DNA of 64,000 bases, from positions 572,405 to 636,404 of the forward strand of contig BCIJ01000006.1 of assembly GCA_001599935.1 (NCBI GenBank). The letters run 5' to 3'. The stretch is from Holtermannia corniformis (Eukaryota > Basidiomycota > Tremellomycetes > Holtermanniales). Positions within the stretch are counted from its first letter, which is position 1. Every line of letters starts with the position of its first letter. The notes under the pieces were generated by a model. The model saw only the letters and a program-made list of their open reading frames with translations. It made no database searches and had not been told where the DNA came from. Shown piece after piece: positions 36,962 through 47,282 of this stretch. The position numbers were made by a program, and so were the translations under genes.

Positions 36962-38775
36962 ATGACTTCTACAGCATTCGTGTCACGGCTGCGTCCGCCG
37001 GCTCCTCGAACGCCGAAAGGCGGCAGTGCGGGCACTTTCAGCCCACTGGCTCCGCAGACACCCACGATTCCGACCAAGGCAAGCCCACGGGTAAGGCAAG
37101 CATCTGTCAGTAAACCTCGGGCGGGACCCAATGCACTAGCGGCTCATCCCGTGAGTGCATCTTACCGAAAGCGATAGGTTTCTGACAGCAAAAGCAGGGT
37201 CCCAAGTATCAGTTGCATGATGCACCAGTGAGGCTTTGTGCCTCGGAGCAAACAAAACCCGTTCGAACCTCGCGTTTGCCAGTGCCCGCCAGACTACAAC
37301 CGAAGACGCGTAGTGTCATTCCAGAACCCAAGTCTGCGACACTCGCCAGGAGGTACAGTGGAGTGCGCGGCGGACGGCGCCCTACGACCTTACGAAATGC
37401 TGCGCTTAGCTCAGGCGCAACAACAGGGCAAGATGTGAGAGCACCACTGCGACAATCATCAGATGTCCGACCAACAGTGAGCTCGTCTTCGAACACGAGT
37501 GCACGAGGGTCGAAAGCAGCAACGCCCGCTCCGACAGTCGTTGACAATACCGAGTCGGAAGCGGCTGCGTGTCCCCGCTCGGCTCCAGGTGCTACATCCT
37601 CTCCTGCGATAATACCATTAGCGACATGCGCTCCATTCTTCGTTCCAACCAATGGCCCGAAGTGCTCACTGGAGTGGGAGCCAGACCCCGAAGCAGGGCA
37701 AGAGGACGAAGCCGAGGATCTCTGGAAACACCTAGAGTGTCGTCTTGGACAACGACTGGACGGTAACTCTGGATCTGCAAGCCGACGTGGGCGCTGGATG
37801 CTCAAGATTGGCGCCGAGGAGCCCGCACCACCAATGACTCGGGAAACCTCGCAATCGAGTGCCTTTTCTGTATCATTGTACACGCAATACTCAAGTTGCT
37901 CGACGGACGACGAGGATGCCACGGCGCTCTTCGACATGTCTGCGCCGTTGGTCCCATCGGCGTCAGCGTCAGCGTGCACACCGCAGAACACTCCGTGTAT
38001 CCGGCGTGAGACGCTGCAACGTTCACGCCGCGTCCTTCATCGATCTAAACCTAGCGCACTGTCGATATCGTCAGTTGCTGGTCCGGCGACACCAACGCGA
38101 CAAGCATCGAGTGCGCGATCTCCCATGTTCCGCCTCGATTCGCATGTTGTCAAGGCACTCGATGCGTTTGCGAATGTCTTGGACGAGGAGGTCGATAGCT
38201 GGTGCAGCGGTCTGGATGACGCGCTGAGAACCGACGGCAGGGGTGACACCTGTGGTCCATCGACCGCATCGCCAAGCTCTACGGCGAGGCGCGGCATGGG
38301 CGGGTCTGATAGTCCGGCAGTCGAAGCAGGCCTCGGGCTGGGTCTTACAATCGGTAGCACAGCCGTGTACTCGGCAACGTACCCGCGCCCACCTCGTTCA
38401 TCGCTATCGATCCTGTCCCCGAAGCCGCGCCACTCTGCCTTTGGTATGCCGTCCGACGCTGCTAGGCTTGAAGAGTCTGTCGCCACGGAAGAAGACACGA
38501 ATCGGTCCGGAACCGGTGTGGACATTGACCGCCGGTACTCGGTCGATCGTGCACCAATCGTACCTGAACGCCGTGAAAGGCAAGCGGAGTTGCGCAGGCG
38601 AGTTACCAAACGCTGGAGCGATGATCAGCGCTGGAGGGTAACCGACTTGGATACTGGTATCAGTGTGGACGGCAAGCTGTTTGAACAGCTAGCTGATCCG
38701 TCTGATCCATACACAGTTGGCCTCTTCAGTGACGGCTTAGCGACTGTGTGGCGCCGGTTCTCGGATGGGATCTAG
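36962..38775 (+). CDS. hypothetical Ser/Pro/Arg-rich protein, 588 aa
   Basis: Two exons, 36962-37150 and 37198-38775, joined in frame by a 47-base intron. No family is recognised. The N-terminus is basic and rich in Pro, Ser and Thr with several SP/TP sites, as in cytoskeletal or cell-cycle regulated proteins. One possible structured part is residues near 320-350 (HVVKALDAFANVLDEEVDSWCSGL), likely helical. The last 80 residues are charged (RRERQAELRRRVTKRWSDDQRW...FEQLADPSDPYTVGLFSDGLATVWRRFSDGI). It lies 174 bases downstream of the Bem2-like gene and ends 62 bases from the end of LSM4. Confidence 0.7.
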
Positions 38776-38837
38776 GTATGCTGCGTAGAATGCTTGACAT
38801 GTCATTACACTGACCGACTGCAGAGACTTCGTGCTGT

Positions 38838-39498
38838 TCACGCTCCTCGGCCACGACCTCGACCGGCTCCTGGTCCGCCCCTGCCCCGATTTGGACCGCC
38901 CTGGGGGCCTCCTCGTCCTGTGTTGCGTCAGCTGGAGTTGTAGACCGAATGCTATAGTGTTACATACCGCGCCCACCTGGACCGCCACGAGCTGCGATAT
39001 GGATCTCAGCCAAGTCGAACGCATAGCACAGAACGACTCACCGCCGCCGCGACCCCCTGGCCCACCTCCACGCCCACGGCCCGCTTGCCGCGCCTTCTCC
39101 TGCTCCTCCACAGCCTGGTCCAAGATGTTGTCGGCGATCCGTACGTATTTGATCTGATACGTCTTGATCAGCGGCGCAACACCGTCGATACCACCCTCGC
39201 ACGCACCACGCTGCCTCGGATGAAGATCTCCTTGAGCTTCCAGAACTTCTCGCCGTCCGCACTCGTCTGATACACCTCGCGCAGGGTGACGTTCATGTAG
39301 TTGTCGCAGTCGATCAAGTGGCCGTTGTACGTCTCGCCATTCTTGAGCTCTACCAGCTGCAACGGCCGTCAGCGTTCGGTTCGATGGGCGTCAGAATGCG
39401 CACCATCGGCTTGCCGTGCGCGGCATTGAGGAGTGAAAGGGGCAGCTGAGGATTTAGTCAGTATGTCTGGTCTTAGTGCAGTAGGTGCCGCTCACCAT
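38838..39498 (-). CDS. LSM4: U6 snRNA-associated Sm-like protein Lsm4
   Basis: Lsm4 is part of the Lsm2-8 ring on U6 snRNA and the Lsm1-7 ring in mRNA decay. The first exon is nothing but the start codon (39496-39498, followed by GTGAGC). The second exon encodes [14 protein letters not shown]. The third encodes the Sm1 motif [21 protein letters not shown] and VTLREVY, then [12 protein letters not shown]. The next reads [14 protein letters not shown], completing Sm2. The C-terminus is an RGG-type tail ([14 protein letters not shown]...) spread over three short exons and ending GRGRGRGA at 38838. RGG tails of Lsm4 are methylated and favour P-body assembly. Confidence 0.94.
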
Positions 39499-39706
39499 TG
39501 TTGCCTCGGATGCTGCTGTCGTTGTCTGAACGCATAGACAGTCGATCAAGGTGCATGGTCGATATCGGTGTCCATACATAAAAAACGGGCCTCTGTGCTT
39601 GTTCGAGCGCATGCTCTGCATTATGGAGGATGTGTGCACTCTCTTGGATTATAGGCTGCTCAACATCGTATAGCAGTACTACAGAGTTTCACAGTATACA
39701 CTTGCA

Positions 39707-40802
39707 TCACAAGATTTCGCCAAACGTCTCCTCCAGCCGCCTCAGGCTTACTACTATCTCGGCGTTCGGGTCCACAGTGTTCAGCCGCTGTGTAAAGGGA
39801 AGCCTGTACGAGTAGCGATCAAAGTTGAAGAAGCTCCGGTCCGAGCTGAAAACGTTGACCTTGAGGACGTTTTGCGTGACTTGTAGCACCAACGTCAGAA
39901 AGCCTCATGAAGACCGACAAAGACACCCACCTTGGCCCTTTGCTATGCGGGACACGATGATTTGCCTGGCATCGAGTATTCGGTACTGTGTGATCCGCTG
40001 TGGGAGGAGCAAGTGTCCGGCGTGCGTCATCTTGATGAACGTCTTGTCGGTTCCATGCAATGATGGTCCTGACGCAGGCCGAACGCGACATTGCGTCAGC
40101 CGCGTTATCACTCTGCTCGGCGAGAAGAGCACGGCCAGTGTCGCCAAGCCGCCGAACATGACGATACCGCCGGCGAGGTATTGCCGGATGACATAGATCG
40201 GGACGCCCGGCAGCGCTTTCTGAATCCTTTCAGGGATGGATCGCAGCGGTTGCTTGATCCTATTTTCAGCATATCAGTATCACGCAAGACGCCATCAACA
40301 AGGCTACTTACACGCCATCATCGTCATTCGACTCGGGCAGCTTCATCTCCCCATTCGGACCTCTTAGGTCCGGATGCCCGCGCATGAGCTCCGCGCACAT
40401 CAAACTACTGACCAGACTGGCAGCAGCGACAAACCAGAACATCCTCGGCCGGAATGGTGGTTCACGCGCATATACTGTGCGCTGCTCTTCGATCATGCCC
40501 GGGGCAAGAGGCGCAGTGGGCTCAGAGGCTACGCGGTACGGCCATGTTTCTTGGTACGAGCGGCCGCGAGCTGGAGACTGCGGAGAGACTTTTGGCGCAG
40601 GTGATGGGGGAGCTCTGGGAGAGGGTCTCTGTGCTGTTGCGGGAGCCACACGAGCAACAGCCGCAGGGGCTCGAGCTCGTACAGGCCGAGCCGGCTTGCG
40701 GCTTGCGGCTGCTACCGATGTTGAAGCGGCACCTGATGAGGAGAGCCTCAGTCCCGTTCGGGAGAGCCCTGCAAAGCCTCTAGGAACGCGACTGGCTAGC
40801 AT
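39707..40802 (-). CDS. mitochondrial two-TM membrane protein, function unknown
   Basis: Three exons, beginning at 40802 and ending at 39707. The first about 90 residues are rich in Ala, Arg, Pro and Ser with almost no acids (MLASRVPRGFAGLSRTGLRL), a strong mitochondrial presequence. Two hydrophobic stretches follow: PRMFWFVAAASLVSSLMCAEL and, after the first intron, YLAGGIVMFGGLATLAVLF. The C-terminal about 120 residues are soluble (THAGHLLLPQRITQYRILDARQIIVSRIAKGQ, VLKVNVFSSDRSFFNFDRYSYRLPF). The architecture resembles inner-membrane assembly factors of the TMEM186/TMEM223 type, but I cannot assign a family. Confidence 0.7.
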
Positions 40803-41133
40803 TGTCTTTGCAAGATGTACACGCCGAGGCTCACTGACTTTTCTAAGGTGCAGCTAGCATCTCGCGGTTGTGAGAGAGTTGCTAGTGGAGTGGCGGTTGA
40901 CTTGTGGTTCAGATGCCAAGTATCACTACTGCATGCCATGAGTTGCCGCTGCCTTTTCCTCAGTGATGACCAAAGCGGGCGAATCTCGTCGTTGCTTGGC
41001 GCAAGTTGGCGCGGGCGCTCTGACGAATGGCAATGCGAACGTACATACATACATGTCAGATCATCTAAACATAGGGTTCTCATGCTCGTTAAAACGAAAG
41101 GGTGGACGTAGATCCCCAAGGAGACTATATTGA
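40803..41133. other. intergenic
   Basis: 331 bases between two leftward genes. A short (CATA)3 run lies near 41043-41056. No gene seen. Confidence 0.4.
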
Positions 41134-42089
41134 TTACAAAGGCATGTACTCGCGCACGTTAGCGCGTACGAATCCTTCTCGCCTACCACCTCCCCAGAGC
41201 ACCCCAAGGATGACACAGAGCGCAACAAGGCTCAGCAGTTTTGACACTGATCGCGTCGCGGTCTGCTTTTCGGATTCGGTGCCCTGTCGTGCAGCCACTT
41301 CTGACGGACGAAGTCCAAAGACAGGATACGCCGGTAGAGCGGAAAAGTTGAAGCCTTTTGGGTACAGTTGTGACAGGTCCACGGGGGTTTGTGAGTTGAA
41401 AGGGTGGAGCGAGCCTGTGCTCATCACGGCCGATGGAATGTATGCGAGTGGACCGATCGAAGAGGGAATAAAGGATGGGGCAGAGGGCAAGCCTGGGAAT
41501 GTCGGCACGCCGAATCCGGTTGGAGGCGTAGATGCGAAGGGTGCAAAGGGATAGGGGTTGGGTGGGATGGCAGTGACGCGAGGCCGAGCGTCTGCAGAGT
41601 GACTCAGACGACGATGGGCCCCCGTTGACCGTGCGCCCGTGTCATCGGGATTCCTGCGAGGCGCCGGTGGAGGCGTGTGAGATGAGGATGGGTGGCAAAA
41701 GATTGGCGTAAAGGCATCAAGGCTGGTCGGAAGGCGTGTAGCGCACAAAGGGCAGGAGGGAGATTGTAGCAGCCACTGCAGGCATGTCAGGCTACTACAG
41801 AACGTAGAGCGATTTCATTACCCTCAAGAGGTCATCGCGGCAAAACAAGTGACCGCATCGTGTAACGACGGGGTTCTCGGGCGGGTTCAGGCTGGAGATG
41901 AGGTTTAGCACTCCTTCGGTGCCACGGTGGATTCCTCTCTCACCATATGCAGCAATCCCAAGAGCTCTTTGGTCGATCATGCGAACGCTTCGAACGTCGG
42001 CCGGGGTTGGCAGACGCGCCCGCTTCTGGCTTCGATGCGGCGTCTGCACTGGCGTCCATCTGGTCGTCCACCATGACAGGGCTGTCCAT
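41134..42089 (-). CDS. RNF5/RNF185-type membrane-anchored RING E3 ubiquitin ligase
   Basis: Three exons from ATG at 42089. Two introns interrupt the RING finger. Splicing restores SSWDCCICLNPPENPVVTRCGHLFC, then DDLLRWLLQSPSCPLC, a C3HC4 RING of the RNF5 spacing. As in RNF5, a short segment FTPIFCHPSSSHTPPPAPRR follows, where animal proteins have a VVPLYGRG...PPRPQG motif. A Pro/Ser/Phe-rich linker follows (ARPRVTAIPPNPYPF...), and a single C-terminal membrane helix (LLSLVALCVILGVLW). The family sits in the ER or mitochondrial outer membrane and ubiquitinates misfolded membrane proteins. The first 40 residues are acidic and unconserved. Confidence 0.83.
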
Positions 42090-42849
42090 CTTGATGATGT
42101 CGAAATGAATGTGGGCGAGCTGGGCGCAATGGGTTGAGTAGTCTGTCGACTCTACGGGTCAGATGCACGGAACCAAATACGGGCCTACGTGGGCGTGGCA
42201 GGTGGCACCAGTGTATCGTCTCAAAGCGCGACGTCGATGGCCAACAAGCGCAGTGCTGTACTATTGCAGGGGTTGACCGTCTGAGGACAGAGGAGAAGGC
42301 GGTCTCACCGGGCGGCTGCTAGATCGCGAGTTCCAAAGGAATGCCGGTCCCTCTGCAAGGTAGGTGACGCATCCGTCCCATCAGCGCCAGGACGCAATTT
42401 ACAACGTCGGCGTCGCCTTGCCGATCGATCTGACTGTTCCGCCGGGATATACTCATACCGGTGTCATCAGGCTGTACCACACTTGTAAAGGGTGTAAGGA
42501 GAAGTCCGCCGGCCCGAGCTGCAGCCAGCCGCGCCTACAGCCCATTTCAAGTTTCGCGCAACAAATTGTTGTGTCGTTGTTATAGCTCTCACACCTGTTT
42601 CATGGAAAAAGGAGTTAATAGCTGGCTAGCTGTGTTATCCATGAGTCTACACTGAATAGGAAAACATTCCATCTTGCTCTGAAAGCTATAACAACCCCAT
42701 AAATTGTCGCAAATTTGCGCGCGAACCTGAAATGGGTTGTCATTGCACGGCAGACGGTGTCGACTTGCGTCATGGTACCCGCTGCTGGGGTATTTAATAG
42801 CCTGTTCGGTCGAGAAACGAGAGCCTGCATTCACGCTAGTCACATTAAA
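42090..42849. other. intergenic region upstream of the Cys4 mini-genes
   Basis: 760 bases, clearly AT-richer than the surrounding genes in its right half. No gene seen. It contains the 12-base inverted repeat pair described separately, and a TATA-like TATTTAATA at 42789-42797, about 55 bases before the start of the first mini-gene. Confidence 0.4.
42576..42695. repeat. inverted repeat pair, possible small MITE remnant
   Basis: GTTGTTATAGCT at 42576-42587 is perfectly repeated in inverse orientation (AGCTATAACAAC) at 42684-42695. The match continues inward for several more bases with mismatches (CTCAC/TTCAG). The 96-base interior is AT-rich and non-coding. I see no clear target-site duplication. 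This could be a short non-autonomous transposon or a chance/regulatory palindrome. Confidence 0.4.
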
Positions 42850-43092
42850 ATGTCTGTTCCCGACCCTTGGGAAGACTACAACAAGCCAATGGGGTGGATC
42901 GCTCCCAGCCAGGGCACTCGCACGACATGCTCTAATGACTCGTAGAGCATGTGCAAGGGCGACAAGGCTAGACGCAACAACTACCAGTGGCGCGCCGTAC
43001 CAGACACAGCCAATGCCAATACCATGTACAATAAGTGCGGCGATTGTCTCAACACGCGCTTGAACACATCGCAATTCAGCAAGAGCAGGTGA
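42850..43092 (+). pseudogene. Cys4 mini-protein, copy 1, with in-frame TAG
   Basis: The frame runs 80 codons from ATG at 42850 to TGA at 43090, broken by one TAG at 42943-42945. After the TAG it continues as SMCKGDKARRNN...YNKCGDCLNTRLNTSQFSKSR, which is clearly related to the intact copy at 43479 (TTCGDCLNEQFKTDKFTSRQ). Four cysteines are kept (C, C, then CGDC). No GT-AG intron of plausible length can remove the stop. The best reading is a young pseudogene. Stop-codon readthrough or a sequencing error are alternatives, since the frame after the stop is fully conserved. It has no signal peptide. Confidence 0.55.
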
Positions 43093-43478
43093 GGGCGATG
43101 CGCTGCGTTGCCACACTACCGTATCTACCATGAAACGTGACGATATGCTCCTCGCCCGTTTCTCGCTTGGCATACAGTCAAATTGGACGATGTTGCCTCG
43201 ATAGGCGCCTCTACAATCATGCTGTTCCGAAGGCGCGGGTTGCTGTCCGATGTGGTGTGATGAGTAGCTGACAAAGGGGCCAGGCCTGGCTCGGACCGAA
43301 ACGCCGAGCTGTCCTTTGTGAACCGAGGTCCGCTAAGTCCTATCGGGGGGGGTGACAAGGCATCTCCCCGTCCGGTTGTCCCTCCGGTATTGGTCATGCC
43401 TTCTCAATTTACCGACTGGTGATCGGTTGGCTACAAATACCTGGTCAGCAAGCCCAGGGTTCTCCCATCAACTCTACG
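43093..43478. other. spacer between the two Cys4 mini-genes
   Basis: 386 bases. A minus-strand frame (43125-43397) shows nothing recognisable. A TATA-like ACAAATACC lies near 43433-43441, about 40 bases before the second start codon. Confidence 0.35.
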
Positions 43479-43715
43479 ATGTCCGCAGATGGTAACACTT
43501 GGCCTAGTGATATAGGCTACCCAACAGAGTCAGCGTGGGTCCGATCTAGCAACAGCGGCAGCCAAGAATGCAAGAACTTTCCGTGCGCTGGGCACCGCAA
43601 GAAAGGTACAATGACCATCTATCGCAACAGCGTGTGGGAGAACGGCAACTACACGACGTGCGGAGATTGCCTCAATGAACAGTTTAAAACTGACAAATTC
43701 ACCTCCAGACAATGA
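43479..43715 (+). CDS. Cys4 mini-protein, copy 2, 78 aa, family unknown
   Basis: A single exon from ATG at 43479 to TGA at 43713. The protein is short, hydrophilic and without a signal peptide or membrane helix. Its four Cys residues are arranged C-x4-C-x24-C-x2-C (ECKNFPC, then TTCGDC), suggesting a small zinc-binding ribbon. The N-terminal 30 residues contain Trp (NTWPSD, SAWVR) and are less conserved with copy 1 (about 390 bases upstream, same strand). An ATG further upstream in frame at 43419 would add 20 residues. I prefer 43479 because copy 1 also starts MS- at the matching place. I know no family with this pattern. Confidence 0.6.
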   Translation: MSADGNTWPSDIGYPTESAWVRSSNSGSQECKNFPCAGHRKKGTMTIYRNSVWENGNYTTCGDCLNEQFKTDKFTSRQ

Positions 43716-43795
43716 CCGCACGGGCAGGGAGAAAGCATTGTTGGAGATGCACAACCTACACACCGCGTTCCAGTTCTGTGTACAAATCGCCTGCT

Positions 43796-44873
43796 CTATA
43801 GACTCATAGCCTTGCGCCGGGCAAAAATGTGAAAGTGGGAGAGGCCCCTCACTGATTGAAGCCGCTGCGACGTCATCAGACTTGTTGCAACGACTCATGA
43901 GACGACTCATGAGACAACTCACTGGCGGATTTACAAACTGCGACGGATCAGTGCTGATCACCTTCACGCGCGCATGCGTCGAAGGTACTCACCCACATCG
44001 TTTCGTACTCGTCCTCTGGCCACAGTGCGCGGACCATTTTGCCAATCTCTTGTCCGCCGACAGATTCAAAGCGCTCATGCTTGCGCTCTTCCGGTACCCC
44101 TGTGAACCCCGCGAGACCGTCGCGCTCGATGGCAGCCCACGCTGCAGGCTCGCCATTGACCAAAGCGGGGTGCGCTGTTGGCACCTGCTCCCTTAGAGCT
44201 GATCAGACAGGATTTGCCACCCACCTTTGACCAGATAACGCAGTGGTCCACCCCGGCTGGGACGTTGTACGGCCAGTCGTTTCGTAGCACAGCATACTTG
44301 GATGTATCGAGTTTGCCAGGCCATACAAGATATTCGCCAGCGTCGCCCTCTGGCGAGCCCGACTTTGAGCTGCCGAAACCAGCCGAGGGAGTGGACGAGG
44401 TCGAATCCACCGGCCATTGCCTCATACTGGGCGCTTCGAGTGATGCAGGCAGATTGAGCTCGTGAGCCGGCCATGGTAGGCGAACATTCTTGAGATAGTT
44501 TTCTGTAACGCGTCAGCTCAACGCCCCGGCCCGCTCGTTACACATGGTACTCGCCGATCGATCCGAATTCCGATGTCGTTTCGTGCCACCACTTGCCGTA
44601 GCGCTCTTGCAAACTCGGTTCTCGCTTCAAGTACCCCAGATCCCTGTCCGAAGTAAGTGTCTGTGCGCTGCGATCGCCAAGACGACCCACCCAGAGTCTA
44701 AAGGACGTTCAGCACAGTCAGCACAGCAACGTGCACTTACCTTTGATGATCCACTGCAGTTTCTCCCAAGTGTAGTTGTGCGGCAAAGCATCGATCTCTT
44801 CCTGTGTTGGGATGCCGTTGCTTAGTGAAGGCGGAGGGTAGAATGAAGGACCGCTGCTGGTAGTGACCGTCAT
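43796..44873 (-). CDS. DUF3605 protein (GlcNAc-induced protein 1-like)
   Basis: Starts at 44873 with a Ser/Pro-rich lead and then IPTQEEIDALPHNYTWEKLQWIIK, the usual start of the family. Later exons give LGYLKREPSLQERYGKWWHET and YAVLRNDWPYNVPAGVDHCVIWSK, then the WPEDEYETMW segment. Two short final exons encode FVNPP and RLQSVRGLSHFHIFARRKAMSL, the family's conserved end. Reading straight through the last donor sites would lose this, so I place the stop at 43796. The family includes Candida Gig1, induced by N-acetylglucosamine. Its biochemical role is not established. There is an insert of about 40 Ser/Gly-rich residues in the middle. Confidence 0.85.
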
Positions 44874-45275
44874 GGTTTGCGGCTACTGTCGCTCAGCTCA
44901 AATGGCGATCGCCCGGCTTTATCCGTCTGCACGGACGATCGGTCGCACTACGGCAGCAACAAAGACGGATCGATCCTGCAAGGCGAAGATGAGAACCGCA
45001 AGGACACCAACTTGTGTGTGCAAGGCCGTGCGATTCAGTGCCAGCCCGATCCGTCGCCTGGTGAACGGAGCGTCGTGAGTGCAGCAGCGACGTCGCCACG
45101 TGGCCCGTGCAGGGTCCCCATCTCGGGACCCACGTACAGCCCGCGCCGCCCGTCAGCAACCATCTCGCCCGCACTCGGTACTGCAGACACCAAGAGCTAT
45201 AGGTCAAGCCCTTACGCGCGGTCCGGTCCCGGCTGGTCATAACTTTTCCCGCATCTCCTTTGCATCGCCGCTATC
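44874..45275. promoter_or_regulatory. divergent promoter region DUF3605 gene / SNF4
   Basis: 402 bases between opposite start codons. Frames here are overlapping and featureless. Confidence 0.4.
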
Positions 45276-46763
45276 ATGTCATCAGCATTGTCCTCGACGC
45301 CAACCATGTCCTCGTCCCCCGCATCTCACTCTTCCAACTTTACATCCGGCCGACGACCGTCCAGACTGGCGCCACCGACGTTCCCCATCCTGACGCACGA
45401 AGCTGCGCTCGAGTCGATCCGCAACTTTCTTCGAGAGCGAAGCAGCTACGATGTCTTCCCGGTCAGCTTTCGATTGATCGTCTTGGATCATCAGTTGGTC
45501 GTCAAGAAGGCACTCGAGGCGATGATCCTCAACGGTCAGCTGGTGTCAGGCTGATAGCTTCGCACACTGACCGTATGCAGGCGTCGTCTCTGCACCGCTG
45601 TGGAACTCTCAGACATCCAAGTTTGCCGGCATGTTCACCGTGTCCGACGTGATCCACCTGATCCAATACTACTATCACACATCAAGCTGGGAGGGTGCGA
45701 CAGAAGACGTAGATGCTTTCCGGCTGGAGAACATTCGAGGTACGTCACGGAACGGTTCTGCAACGTGATTGACAGCTCGCAGAGATTGAGAAGACGCTCA
45801 AGGTTCCGCCGCCCCCATTACTCTCGGTACACCCGCTCAAGCCCTTGTTCGAGGCGTGCAAGCTGCTCATCCAGACACACGCTCGACGTTTACCGCTGAT
45901 AGACAAGGACGGCCAGACGGGAGGCGAAGTCGTGCTCAGCGTCCTGACCCAGTACCGTGTGCTGAAGGCAATCAGTATGAATGTACGTAAACCCTACTCG
46001 CTTACTCGTCTGACGCTCTGCAGTGCAAAGAGACTATCTGCCTGACATCTTCTGTACGATCCCTGTCCATAGGGTCGTATGTTTCGTCCGACCCACCACC
46101 CGCAACACCGGCGAACCCGGATAGCAAGTTGGCCTATATCCACTCGGCAGACAACCCCTTCTACCCGTTGGCGACCGCGACGCTGCAGACGACCGTCTTT
46201 GACGTCGTACACATGTTCTCCGAGCTGGGGATCAGTGCCGTACCAATCGTCGACGAACAGGGCCGCGTCATCAACCTTTACGAGACCGTAGATGTCATTG
46301 TGCGTCACCGCCATGAAATGGTCTGTCAGGCTGACCATTCACAGACACTCGTCCGGCTAGGGGCGTACCACTCGCTCGACTTGACAATTGCCCAGGCTCT
46401 CAAGCGGCGATCACCCGACTTCCCCGGAGTTGTCACCTGTCACCCTGGGGACTCTCTCGGATCACTGTTCTCGCTCATCAAGATGCGTCGGATCCACCGT
46501 CTCGTGGTTGTGGAAGGTGAAGAGAACGGGCCCGAGCGGAAAGGGCGACTGGTAGGGATCATCAGCCTGAGTGATATGCTGCGGCATCTGATTGTGAGTA
46601 CTCTGTCCGCCCTGACGCGGTGTTGCTGAACACGACGTAGGGATCGAATGTCGAGATTGGAGGCGGCGGTGTCGGGGCGGTGCCCGTGCAGACGGTACTG
46701 GACAACGAAGTCAAGGCGGCGGCGGCGGAAGCCGAGGCAACACCGCAAGAGACCGCGCCATAG
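45276..46763 (+). CDS. SNF4: AMPK/SNF1 gamma subunit (four CBS domains)
   Basis: The regulatory subunit of the SNF1 kinase, which binds adenine nucleotides and responds to energy stress. About six exons. After a Ser-rich lead (MSSALSSTPTMSSSP) come CBS1 (AALESIRNFLRERSSYDVFP...LVVKKALEAMILNG, VVSAPLWNSQTSKFAGMFTVSDVIHLIQYYY), CBS2 (LKPLFEACKLLIQTHARRLPLID...VVLSVLTQYRVLKAIS), CBS3 (TTVFDVVHMFSELGISAVPIVDEQGRVINLYETVDVI) and CBS4 (GDSLGSLFSLIKMRRIHRLVVVEGE...LVGIISLSDMLRHLI). The C-terminal tail is Ala/Glu-rich. The His-Arg nucleotide contacts typical of CBS4 (RRIHRL) are present. Confidence 0.94.
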
Positions 46764-47282
46764 CAAACTATGCGCACAGGCCGAAAATTGTATTGATAAT
46801 GTCGAGCAGACTACCTAGATGCACTGGTGCATAGAGTAACTTGGTTCATGCGGCGATGGTGGCACAGATTGTGATTCAGGGATAAGGCCGAGTGCACGGG
46901 CCGTGAGCTGATCAAGTTTTTCGAGCAGCTCGTCGGTGCGGTGCGGTGCGGTGCGGTGCGGTGCAGACGATTTGCTGGATGATGCAAAGGATTGCGACCT
47001 CTTCGTGCTCGTGCCCAGCAGTCCATTCCTGCGGCAGGAGCAGTGTTCGTTGAAGACAGGAAACGATTAGAACAGCAAACGATTACAAAGAAAACCACGT
47101 GAGATTTGATTAATGACAGTGCATTAGCAGCACCCTCTGGCCGCTATGGAACCCGTGGAGGGTCGGAGGGGATCCTTGCCCGAGCCACTGGGTTCACACG
47201 TACCTGGCCTAGCTGCGTTCTTGCATAGGCTGTCGACCGCAAGAGATGAGCCCGATTGGGCGGTAGGCAAGGACACTCGTAT
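46764..47282. other. intergenic SNF4-hypothetical gene
   Basis: 519 bases between convergent genes. It holds the GTGCG tandem repeat. No gene supported. Confidence 0.4.
46936..46965. repeat. short tandem repeat (GTGCG)n
   Basis: Five perfect copies of the 5-mer GTGCG followed by GTGCA, in the 3' flank of SNF4. Confidence 0.95.

Noticed and set aside
46936..46965. GTGCG tandem repeat considered as telomere-like or an origin element
   Set aside because: Only six units, internal to the contig between two genes. An ordinary microsatellite.
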